A program made the position numbers and the translations under genes. 64,000 nucleotides of DNA, taken from assembly GCA_963557785.1 (NCBI GenBank), contig CAUWBF010000001.1, positions 1-64,000 of the forward strand, written 5' to 3'. Shown here in pieces: positions 16,173-24,041 of the stretch (positions within the stretch are counted from its first letter, which is position 1; the number at the start of each line of letters is the position of its first letter). The notes below the pieces were generated by a model that searched no databases, had not been told where the DNA came from, and saw only the letters and a program-made list of their open reading frames with translations. This DNA is from Merdicola sp963557785. GTDB lineage: Bacteria > Bacillota > Clostridia > TANB77 > CAG-508.

Positions 16173-17165
16173 ATGAAAGATATAATAACATTAGGGATAG
16201 AATCAAGCTGTGATGAAACATCAGTTGCAGTAGTAAAAAATGGAAGAGAAGTATTATCTAATATAATAAACTCACAAATATCGATACATGAAAAGTTTGG
16301 AGGAGTTGTACCTGAAATAGCCTCAAGAAATCATATAGAAGCAATTTCAAATGTAACTAAACAAGCACTTAAAGAAGCCAATATAACATATGATGATATA
16401 GATGCAGTTACTTGCACATATGGACCGGGGCTGGTGGGTGCATTATTAGTTGGTGTGTCTTATGCAAAAGCTTTAAGCTATGCAATAAATAAACCATTAG
16501 TTGGTGTTAACCATATTGAAGGACATATTGCAGCAAATTATATAACACATAAAGATTTAAAACCTCCTTTTATAGCATTAATTATTTCCGGAGGGCATAC
16601 ACATTTAGTACATATAAAAGATTATAATGAGTTTGAAATATTAGGAAAAACAAGAGATGACGCAATTGGAGAGGCTTTTGATAAGGTTGCTAGAGTTATT
16701 GGATTAGGTTATCCAGGAGGCCCTAAAATAGATAAACTTGCGAAAGAAGGAAAACCAAATATAGAGTTACCAAAAACTCATTTTGATAATTTAGATTTTA
16801 GTTTTAGTGGAATTAAAACAGCAATTATTAATATGCATCATAAAAATCCAAATATAGATAAAGCAAATTTGGCTGCAAGTTTTGAAGAAGATGTTTCAGA
16901 TATACTAATAGAAGCTACAAATGCAGCAATTAAAAAAACTGGTATAAGAAAAGTAGTATTAGCAGGAGGTGTATCTGCTAATAGCTGTATAAGAAATAAG
17001 TTTGAAAATCTAAAAAAAGAACATGTAGAAGTATATTATCCTGAAATGATATTATGTACAGATAATGCAGCAATGATTGCTTCAGCAGGATATTATAACT
17101 ATATAAGTGGAAAACGAGATAAATTAGACTTAAATGCAATTCCAAACTTAAAATTAGGAGAATAA
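16173..17165 (+). CDS. tsaD: tRNA N6-threonylcarbamoyladenosine transferase TsaD
   Basis: 330 residues of the Kae1/TsaD family: the N-terminal LGIESSCDETSVAVV, metal ligands H114-I-E-G-H118, and the ASKHA-fold blocks IISGGHTHL and GLGYPGGPKID, then VVLAGGVSANS and CTDNAAMIA. It attaches the threonylcarbamoyl group to A37 of tRNAs reading ANN codons, together with TsaB and TsaE, which are not in the window. The only start codon that fits is ATG 16173, yet the clear RBS (AAAGGAG, 16147-16153) ends about 19 nt upstream, an unusually long gap behind the hairpins described above. Confidence 0.96.
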   Translation: MKDIITLGIESSCDETSVAVVKNGREVLSNIINSQISIHEKFGGVVPEIASRNHIEAISNVTKQALKEANITYDDIDAVTCTYGPGLVGALLVGVSYAKALSYAINKPLVGVNHIEGHIAANYITHKDLKPPFIALIISGGHTHLVHIKDYNEFEILGKTRDDAIGEAFDKVARVIGLGYPGGPKIDKLAKEGKPNIELPKTHFDNLDFSFSGIKTAIINMHHKNPNIDKANLAASFEEDVSDILIEATNAAIKKTGIRKVVLAGGVSANSCIRNKFENLKKEHVEVYYPEMILCTDNAAMIASAGYYNYISGKRDKLDLNAIPNLKLGE

Positions 17166-17177
17166 TCGGAGGAAATA

Positions 17178-17879
17178 ATGGCAATTTATGCAATATCAGA
17201 TTTACATTTATCTTTTAGTACTGATAAACCCATGAATATATTCGGAACACTATGGGAGAACTATGAAGAAAAGATAAAAGAAAATTGGATAAATAAAATA
17301 CAAGAAGATGACTTGGTTTTACTACCAGGTGATTTTTCATGGGCAATGTATTTAAAAGATACTGTAAAAGATTTTGAGTATTTAAATAATCTTCCAGGTA
17401 AAAAACTACTACTAAAAGGAAACCATGATTATTGGTGGACAACATTAACATCTATGAGAACATTTTTGAAAGATAATAACTTTGAAAATATTGATTTTAT
17501 ATATAACAATAGTTATGAATATGATGGAAATATTATTGCAGGAACTAGAGGATGGACACAATCAGATGATAATGAAGATAAGAGATTAGTAAAAAGAGAA
17601 TTAATAAGACTAGAATTGTCAATTCAAGATGGAATAAAAAAATATGGAAAAGAAAAGCCAATAATAGTATGTATGCATTATCCACCTATTGTTAAGGGAA
17701 ATAACTATACTAGAGTAGAGTTTGCAGAACTTATGGAAAAATATAATGTAAAACAATGTATTTATGGTCACTTGCATGGAACATCACAAGTGGGATTAAT
17801 AGAAGGAAAAATAAATAATATAGATTACAAAATGGTAAGTTGTGATTATACAAATTTTGAACTTATAAAGATTACATAA
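17178..17879 (+). CDS. Calcineurin-like metallophosphoesterase
   Basis: 233 residues with all metal-binding motifs of the calcineurin-like fold in order: SDLHLSF (about 7-12), PGDFSWAM, KGNHDYWW, a histidine in VCMHYPP, and the final YGHLHG. No signal peptide, so cytoplasmic. The family is broad (phosphatases, phosphodiesterases, nucleases), and the in vivo substrate cannot be told. It starts 13 nt after tsaD with CGGAGGAA as RBS, so it is probably co-expressed. Confidence 0.88.
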   Translation: MAIYAISDLHLSFSTDKPMNIFGTLWENYEEKIKENWINKIQEDDLVLLPGDFSWAMYLKDTVKDFEYLNNLPGKKLLLKGNHDYWWTTLTSMRTFLKDNNFENIDFIYNNSYEYDGNIIAGTRGWTQSDDNEDKRLVKRELIRLELSIQDGIKKYGKEKPIIVCMHYPPIVKGNNYTRVEFAELMEKYNVKQCIYGHLHGTSQVGLIEGKINNIDYKMVSCDYTNFELIKIT

Positions 17880-17904
17880 ATAAGTGTAATTTATATGAAA
17901 ACAC

Positions 17905-17932
17905 TTGCAATATACATAATTTGTGGTATAAT
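17905..17932 (+). promoter_or_regulatory. Promoter of tig
   Basis: TTGCAA (17905-17910), 16 bp, TATAAT (17927-17932) with an extended TGG before the -10. Confidence 0.72.
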
Positions 17933-17975
17933 AAATAGGCAAATTTATTGACGAGAATGAAAGGATTGAAAATTA

Positions 17976-19259
17976 ATGAGTATTAAAGTTGAAAAAACAG
18001 ATAACAAAAACGAATTAAAATTAGAATTTACAGTAGAAGCTGCAAAATTTGATGAAACAATGAAGAAAATTTATTTTAGAACAGCAAAATATTTTAATGT
18101 ACCAGGATTTAGAAAAGGTAAAGCACCAATGAATATAGTAGAAAAACACTATGGAGAAGAAATATTCTACGAAGATACATTTAACGACATATTACAAGAA
18201 GTATATGAAAAAGAACTAGAAGAAAATAAAATAACAGCTGTAAGTTATCCAGATATAGATATTAAACAAATTGGAAAAGGAAAAGATTTAATATTTACAG
18301 CAATAGTTCAAACAAAACCAGAAGTTAAAGTAGAAAAATATAAAGGTATAGAACTTGCTAAAATAGAGTATAATGTAACTGACGAAGATATCGATCATGA
18401 ATTAGGACATATGGCAGAAAGAAATTCTAGAATTGTTACAATAGAAGATAGACCAGTTGAAAATGGAGATATAACAGTTATAGATTTCGAAGGATTTGTT
18501 GATGGAGTTGCTTTTGAAGGTGGAAAAGCAGAAGGTCATGAATTAACAATAGGAAGTAATACTTTTATTCCTGGATTTGAAGAACAAATAATAGGAATGG
18601 AAAAAGAAACAGAAAAAGAAATTAAAGTAAAATTCCCAGAAGAATACTTCTCTAAAGACTTAGCTGGAAAAGATGCTACTTTCAAAGTAAAATTACATGA
18701 AATAAAGAAAAAAGAATTACCAACAATAGATGATGAATTTGCTAAAGATGTTAGCGAATTTGATACTTTAAAAGAGTTAAAAGCAAGTATAAAAGAAAAA
18801 ATACAAAAAGAAAATGAAACTAGAGCTAAATATGAACTAGAAGATGCAGCAATAAAAGCAGTTTGCGATAAAACAGAAATAGATATACCATCTGGAATGG
18901 TTGAAACAGAATTAAATAATATGGAAAGAGATATGGAAGGAAGACTTCAATATCAAGGATTAACATTAGATAGTTATTTAAAAATGCTTGGAAAAACTAA
19001 AGAAGATTTTAGAAAAGAATATGAAGAACAAGCTAAAAATTCAGTAAAATCAAGATTAGTATTAGAAGCAATATCTAAACAAGAAAAGGTAGAAGCAAGC
19101 GACGAAGAAATAGATGAGAAAATTAAAGAAATGGCTGCAAACTACGGAAAAACAGAAGATGAATTAAAAGGAAATGAAGCTTTAAGAAATTACTTAAAAG
19201 GAAGCATAGAAACAGAAAAAACAATAGAATTCATTGTAAAAAATGCAAAAATAAAATAA
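17976..19259 (+). CDS. tig: Trigger factor, ribosome-associated chaperone
   Basis: 427 residues in the three-domain order of trigger factor. The N-terminal ribosome-binding domain carries the signature NVPGFRKGKAP (about 42-52). A peptidyl-prolyl isomerase domain of FKBP type follows (about 155-240, NGDITVIDFEGFVDG). A long helical C-terminal domain forms the chaperone arms. It binds nascent chains at the exit tunnel. It stands directly upstream of clpP-clpX, the usual order tig-clpP-clpX, separated here by a structured terminator. Confidence 0.97.
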   Translation: MSIKVEKTDNKNELKLEFTVEAAKFDETMKKIYFRTAKYFNVPGFRKGKAPMNIVEKHYGEEIFYEDTFNDILQEVYEKELEENKITAVSYPDIDIKQIGKGKDLIFTAIVQTKPEVKVEKYKGIELAKIEYNVTDEDIDHELGHMAERNSRIVTIEDRPVENGDITVIDFEGFVDGVAFEGGKAEGHELTIGSNTFIPGFEEQIIGMEKETEKEIKVKFPEEYFSKDLAGKDATFKVKLHEIKKKELPTIDDEFAKDVSEFDTLKELKASIKEKIQKENETRAKYELEDAAIKAVCDKTEIDIPSGMVETELNNMERDMEGRLQYQGLTLDSYLKMLGKTKEDFRKEYEEQAKNSVKSRLVLEAISKQEKVEASDEEIDEKIKEMAANYGKTEDELKGNEALRNYLKGSIETEKTIEFIVKNAKIK

Positions 19260-19270
19260 GATAAATAAAA

Positions 19271-19341
19271 GCGTAGGGAGTGGTAGTAAAAGAAGTTGCA
19301 AAATAGTAACTATGAATGCAATCGATTCCTACGCCTTTTTT
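19271..19341 (+). terminator. Branched terminator/attenuator between tig and clpP
   Basis: The outer stem GCGTAGGGA (19271-19279) / TTCCTACGC (19326-19334) encloses an inner hairpin, TTGCA (19296-19300) / TGCAA (19317-19321) with ATAGT/ACTAT inside it. A C and six Ts follow. The complex loop is unusual for a simple terminator. Confidence 0.7.
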
Positions 19342-19366
19342 AATACATATTCAAGGAGGAAAAAGT

Positions 19367-19978
19367 ATGTTAGAAAAAAATAGTTTAGTACCTTATGTTA
19401 TAGAACAAACAAGTAGAGGAGAAAGATCATATGATATATTCTCTAGATTACTAAAAGATAGAATAATATTCTTAGGAGAACAAGTAGATGCAACAACAGC
19501 AAGCTTAGTTATTGCTCAATTACTATTCCTAGAGTCAGAAGATCCAGAAAAAGAAATTAGTTTATATATAAACAGCCCAGGAGGTTCAATAACAGATGGA
19601 ATGGGAATTGTAGACACAATGAACTATATCAAATGTCCAGTTTCTACAATATGTATAGGAATGGCAGCAAGTATGGGAGCTGTTTTATTAGCATCAGGAG
19701 AAAAAGGAAAAAGATTTGCTACACCTAATGCAGAAATATTAATTCATCAACCTTTAATTGGAGGTCAAGGTGGAGGACTATCAGGTCAAGCAACAGAAAT
19801 AAAAATCCATGCAGATCATATGGTTAAAACAAGAGAAAAATTAAACAAATTATTGAGTGACAGAACAGGTCAAAGTATAGAAACAATAGAAAGAGATACT
19901 GAAAGAGATAATTATATGACAGCTGAGGAAGCATTAAAATATGGACTTATAGATGGAATTATGGATAAAAGAATGTAA
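19367..19978 (+). CDS. clpP: ATP-dependent Clp protease proteolytic subunit
   Basis: 203 residues of the ClpP serine protease. The catalytic Ser102 is in GMAASMGAVLLASG, His127 in EILIHQPLIGG, and the Asp lies in the ERDTERDNYM segment (about 177). The SPGGSITDG oxyanion region is intact. The protein forms a tetradecameric chamber fed by ClpX, encoded next. ATG 19367 is chosen because AAGGAGG ends about 7 nt upstream; a longer in-frame extension would run through the terminator. Confidence 0.97.
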   Translation: MLEKNSLVPYVIEQTSRGERSYDIFSRLLKDRIIFLGEQVDATTASLVIAQLLFLESEDPEKEISLYINSPGGSITDGMGIVDTMNYIKCPVSTICIGMAASMGAVLLASGEKGKRFATPNAEILIHQPLIGGQGGGLSGQATEIKIHADHMVKTREKLNKLLSDRTGQSIETIERDTERDNYMTAEEALKYGLIDGIMDKRM

Positions 19979-19995
19979 AAGGAGTGTTCTTAGAA

Positions 19996-21318
19996 ATGGC
20001 AAAAAACGATAATAAAGGAAGTGTAAAATGTTCCTTTTGTGGAAAAACACAAGATAGTGTAGATAGAATAGTAGCAGGTCCTGGAGTTTATATTTGTAAT
20101 GAATGTGTTCAAGTTTGCTCAAATATAATAGAAAATGATTACTATGAAAATGAAGAAGAAACATATACAACTACTGAAGCAAATGATGTACCAACACCAG
20201 AAGAAATAAATAACATATTAGACCAATATGTTATAGGTCAAGAAGAAGCCAAAAAAACTTTAGCAGTTGCAGTTTATAATCATTATAAACGTATTAATAA
20301 TATAGAACTAACAGAAAAGAATGATGATATAGAAATACAAAAAAGTAATATATTATTATTGGGACCAACAGGATGTGGAAAAACACTACTTGCTCAAACA
20401 TTAGCCAAAATATTAAATGTACCATTTGCTATAGCTGATGCTACTACCTTAACAGAAGCAGGATATGTTGGAGAAGATGTTGAAAATATTTTATTAAAAT
20501 TAATACAAGCTGCAGATTACGATATAGAAAAAGCAGAAAAAGGTATTATCTATATAGATGAAATTGATAAAATATCAAGAAAGTCAGAAAATCCATCAAT
20601 AACAAGAGATGTTAGTGGAGAAGGTGTTCAACAAGCGCTACTAAAAATTGTAGAAGGAACTACAGCATCTGTGCCACCACAAGGAGGTAGAAAACATCCT
20701 CATCAAGAATTATTACAAATAAATACAGAAAATATACTATTCATTTGTGGAGGAGCTTTTGAAGGACTAGAAAAAATAATAGAAGATAGAACAGGTAAGA
20801 AAACTATTGGATTTGGAACAAAGTTACAAGAAAATATAAATCAAAAAGATAAATCAGAAATATTTAAAGAACTATTACCACAAGATTTATTAAAATTCGG
20901 ATTAATTCCAGAATTTGTAGGAAGATTACCTATTATAGCAACTCTTAAAGATTTAGATAGAAAGGCTTTAATAGAAATAGTAACAAAACCAAAAAATGCT
21001 TTAGTAAAACAATATAAAAAGCTTTTTGAAATTGATGGTGTAGAATTAGAATTTAAAGAAGATGCCTTAGAGTTAATTGTAGATAAAGCCATTGAAAGAA
21101 AAACTGGCGCAAGAGGTTTAAGATCTATTATTGAAGAAATAATGAGAGATATAATGTATGAAATACCATCAAATCCAAAGATAGAAAAATGCATTGTAAC
21201 TAAAGAAACAGTAATGGGAATATCAAAACCAGAAGTAGTTATAAATGAAAATAAAGAAATAAAAAAGCAAGTCAGCAAAAAGAAAGTAAGTAATAGAGAA
21301 AAATATGAATCAGCATAA
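19996..21318 (+). CDS. clpX: Clp protease ATP-binding subunit ClpX
   Basis: 440 residues: an N-terminal C4 zinc-binding domain (CSFCGK and CNECVQVC), then an AAA+ module with Walker A GPTGCGKT, Walker B IIYIDEIDKI, the pore loop GYVGEDV and sensor 2 GARGLR. It unfolds substrates and passes them to ClpP. ATG 19996 sits 11 nt after AAAGGAG. A GTG at 19984 inside the RBS region is unlikely. It is separated from clpP by only 17 nt, so the two form one transcript. Confidence 0.97.
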   Translation: MAKNDNKGSVKCSFCGKTQDSVDRIVAGPGVYICNECVQVCSNIIENDYYENEEETYTTTEANDVPTPEEINNILDQYVIGQEEAKKTLAVAVYNHYKRINNIELTEKNDDIEIQKSNILLLGPTGCGKTLLAQTLAKILNVPFAIADATTLTEAGYVGEDVENILLKLIQAADYDIEKAEKGIIYIDEIDKISRKSENPSITRDVSGEGVQQALLKIVEGTTASVPPQGGRKHPHQELLQINTENILFICGGAFEGLEKIIEDRTGKKTIGFGTKLQENINQKDKSEIFKELLPQDLLKFGLIPEFVGRLPIIATLKDLDRKALIEIVTKPKNALVKQYKKLFEIDGVELEFKEDALELIVDKAIERKTGARGLRSIIEEIMRDIMYEIPSNPKIEKCIVTKETVMGISKPEVVINENKEIKKQVSKKKVSNREKYESA

Positions 21319-21347
21319 TAACAGAGAGAAAATCTCTGTTATTTTTT
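21317..21347 (+). terminator. Terminator after clpX
   Basis: AATAACAGAGA (21317-21327) / TCTCTGTTATT (21333-21343) followed by T6; the stem starts inside the clpX stop codon. Confidence 0.88.
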
Positions 21348-21441
21348 ATTTTTTTATTGTAAATAAATGTAATATATGATAATATGATGTCGTAATTTGT
21401 AGAATTATAGTTTTGGAGTATAAAGGAAAGGGGGATTCATA

Positions 21442-21708
21442 ATGAACGCAAAAACAACTAGTATAGTAGCATATATTTCATGGATAGGATTACTAATAGC
21501 ATATCTTGCAGGAGATAAAGAAGGAGCAAAATTCCACTTAAATCAAGCTTTAGTTGTATTCTTATTCTCTTTATTATCTGTTATTCCATGTGTTGGATGG
21601 ATATGGGGAATATTCATGGTAGTATGCTGGATAATGGGACTTGTAGCAGCTATAAAACAAGAAGAAAACGAAGTTCCTTTAATTGGAAAAATCAGAATAA
21701 TAAAATAA
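21442..21708 (+). CDS. DUF4870 small membrane protein
   Basis: 88 residues with three hydrophobic segments (about 8-24, 35-58 and 58-72). The order KTTSIVAYISWIGLLIAYLAG, then KFHLNQALVVFLFS, then GWIWGIF matches the DUF4870/Tic20-like family. Its biochemical role is unknown. A strong purine-rich RBS (AAAGGGGG) lies upstream, and a terminator follows. The next gene is also a small membrane protein, of the DUF2752 type. Confidence 0.82.
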   Translation: MNAKTTSIVAYISWIGLLIAYLAGDKEGAKFHLNQALVVFLFSLLSVIPCVGWIWGIFMVVCWIMGLVAAIKQEENEVPLIGKIRIIK

Positions 21709-21728
21709 TTGATATTTTTTAAAAATAA

Positions 21729-21757
21729 GGCTGTTATTTGTATAACAGTCTTGTTTA
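21729..21757 (+). terminator. Terminator after the DUF4870 gene
   Basis: GGCTGTTAT (21729-21737) / ATAACAGTC (21742-21750) with one G-U pair, then TTGTTT. Confidence 0.78.
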
Positions 21758-21785
21758 TTGTAATATACTAGGAGAGAAGTTCAAA

Positions 21786-22191
21786 ATGAATGATAATAAA
21801 AAAGAAGATATAATATACGAATCTGTTATAATAGCTATTATTTTAATAATTATTTCTGCAATAATATATAAGACTTTTATAATAAAATATTTTCAAATTC
21901 CAGAATGTATAATTTATAATAAATTTCGGAATATATTGTCCAGGTTGCGGTTGTACCAGAGCATTAGTGAGCTTAGTAAAACTTGATGTTATAAGTTCAA
22001 TCAAATATAATCCAACAGTTTTATATTCAGTTATAATGATAGGTATTTATGTGATAACACAAACTATTTCAAGAATATTTAAGAATAAAAATATCTATGC
22101 TTTAAAATATAATAAGAATTATATTTATGTTGGAATAGTGCTATTAATAGTTACTTGTATCATTAAAAATATTATTAAATTTATGCCGTAA
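21786..22191 (+). pseudogene. DUF2752 membrane protein gene, frameshifted by one base
   Basis: The frame from ATG 21786 (RBS TAGGAGAG) encodes a transmembrane segment and reads to KYFQIPECIIYNKF. It then loses the family motif. One base later, after the C at 21927, the next frame continues at once with GIYCPGCGCTRALVSLVKLD and SSIKYNPTVLY, the core DUF2752 signature, plus two more transmembrane segments to the stop at 22191. Ignoring one base gives a 134-residue protein of normal family length. Either this is a recent pseudogene, a sequencing or assembly error, or (least likely) a +1 programmed shift at TTT-C-GGA. Confidence 0.8.
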
Positions 22192-22258
22192 AACAATTGA
22201 AAAAAGAGGATATATGTGATATATATAACTTATAAAAAGAGGATTATAAAAAGAAATT

Positions 22259-23296
22259 ATGAAAAATATAAAAGATTATGATTTAGAAGAATTAAAAAAA
22301 GAATTTATAAATATGGGTGAAAAACCTTATAGAGCAGAACAGGTATTTAAATGGCTATATGAAGCTGATGTAACAAGTTTTGATGAAATGACAAATATAT
22401 CTATAGAATTAAGAGAAAAGTTAAAAGAAAATTTTTCTCTATGTGTATATAAAATTGTAAAGAAACAAGTTTCATCAGATGGCACAAAAAAATACTTGTT
22501 TGATATTTTAGATGGAAATATGATTGAAACTGTATTAATGGAATATCATCATGGAAAAACTTTATGTGTTTCATCACAAGTTGGATGTAAAATGGGTTGC
22601 AAGTTTTGTGCATCAACTGGTATAAAATTTATAAGAAGTTTAACTTCAGGAGAAATAGTAGAGCAAATATTAGCAGTACAAAGAGATGAAAATATAAAAA
22701 TATCTAATGTGGTATTTATGGGAATAGGAGAACCATTAGATAATTATGATAATGTATTAAATGCAGTTAAAATACTTAATAATCCTAAAGGATTAAATAT
22801 AGGTGCAAGACATATAAGTATATCAACAAGTGGATTAGTTCCAAAAATATATCAGTTAGCTGATGAAAAGTTACAATGTACATTATCAATATCATTACAT
22901 GCAACAACAGATGAACAAAGAAGTAAAATGATGCCTGTTAATGATGCATATAATATAGAAGAACTATTAAAAGCTTGTAAGTATTATATAGAAAAAACAA
23001 ATAAAAGAATATCTTTTGAATATGCATTAGCTAAAGATAATAATGATAATTTAGAAGATGCAAAAAGATTAGTTAAGTTATTAAAAGGAATGATTGCACA
23101 TGTTAATTTAATTCCTATAAATAAAATAGAAAATGGAGCTTTTGTAAAGTCATCAAATGAAAATATTATAAAATTTAGAGACTATTTAAATGAACATGGT
23201 ATAGTTGCAACTATAAGAAGAGAATTAGGTTCAGATATAGATGCAGCATGTGGTCAATTAAGACGTAAAAATGTAGATAAAGTAGAGGTGGAATAA
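22259..23296 (+). CDS. rlmN: Dual-specificity RNA methyltransferase RlmN
   Basis: 345 residues of the radical-SAM RlmN/Cfr family. The iron-sulfur ligands are C110, C114 and C117 in CKMGCKFC; GIGEPLDNYDNV and the ISTSGLVPKI block follow, with the C-terminal resolving cysteine in AACGQLR. It makes 2-methyladenosine at A2503 of 23S rRNA and A37 of some tRNAs. It heads the block rlmN-prpC-pknB-rsgA-rpe and its stop codon overlaps the prpC start by one base. Confidence 0.96.
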   Translation: MKNIKDYDLEELKKEFINMGEKPYRAEQVFKWLYEADVTSFDEMTNISIELREKLKENFSLCVYKIVKKQVSSDGTKKYLFDILDGNMIETVLMEYHHGKTLCVSSQVGCKMGCKFCASTGIKFIRSLTSGEIVEQILAVQRDENIKISNVVFMGIGEPLDNYDNVLNAVKILNNPKGLNIGARHISISTSGLVPKIYQLADEKLQCTLSISLHATTDEQRSKMMPVNDAYNIEELLKACKYYIEKTNKRISFEYALAKDNNDNLEDAKRLVKLLKGMIAHVNLIPINKIENGAFVKSSNENIIKFRDYLNEHGIVATIRRELGSDIDAACGQLRRKNVDKVEVE

Positions 23297-24027
23297 TGAT
23301 AGTTTATGCAAAATCAGACTTAGGAAAAGCAAGGGATAAAAATGAAGATAGCTATTCTATACCTAATTCTGATGATGAACTAAAAATATATCTACTTGCT
23401 GACGGAATGGGTGGATATAAAGGCGGAGAAATTGCAAGTAAATTAGCAATTGAATCAGCAAAAAGGTACATAGAAAGCAATTTTAAAGATATATTACATG
23501 ATAGAGTTAATATAGAAGAGTTAATTAGAAGTAGTATGGAATATGCTAATATGGTGGTATATGAAAAATCCAAAGAAAATGAAGAGCTTGAGGGAATGGG
23601 AACAACTCTTGAAATTTGTTTAATATATGGAAATAAAATGTATATAGGACATATAGGTGATAGCAGAATATATAGAATAAGAAAAAATATAATTAGAAAG
23701 ATTACAACAGACCATAGTTATGTGGAAAAATTAGTAAAAGAAGGAACAATTACAAGAGAAGAAGCACAAAATCATCCTAAAAAAAATATGTTAATGAAAG
23801 CTTTAGGATGTACACCATATGTAGAACCAGATGTTACAACTAAAGGATTTCTAAAAGACGATATTCTATTAATGACATCAGACGGATTAACCAATATGAT
23901 AACTGATCAAGAGATATATGATATAGTTACAAAAAATAGAGAAAATCCAACAAAAGAATTGATAGAAAAAGCAAATGATTTAGGGGGATACGATAATATT
24001 ACAGTTGTTATTGTATACAATTATTAA
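23296..24027 (+). CDS. prpC: PP2C-type serine/threonine phosphatase (PrpC/Stp)
   Basis: 243 residues with the PPM-family motifs: KARDKNEDSY (first metal Asp region), LLADGMGGYKGGE, GTTLEICLI, HIGDSRIYRI, MTSDGLTNMI and the closing YDNITVVIV. It removes phosphates put on by the neighbouring kinase PknB and so sets the level of signalling. The translationally coupled start (TAATG with rlmN) has GAGGTGG as RBS inside rlmN. The order phosphatase-kinase-rsgA is conserved across Firmicutes. Confidence 0.95.
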   Translation: MIVYAKSDLGKARDKNEDSYSIPNSDDELKIYLLADGMGGYKGGEIASKLAIESAKRYIESNFKDILHDRVNIEELIRSSMEYANMVVYEKSKENEELEGMGTTLEICLIYGNKMYIGHIGDSRIYRIRKNIIRKITTDHSYVEKLVKEGTITREEAQNHPKKNMLMKALGCTPYVEPDVTTKGFLKDDILLMTSDGLTNMITDQEIYDIVTKNRENPTKELIEKANDLGGYDNITVVIVYNY

Positions 24028-24041
24028 GGAGAGATGAAAAT

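Noticed and set aside
20841..21278. Minus-strand frame opposite clpX
   Set aside because: Antisense shadow, no RBS, no family resemblance.
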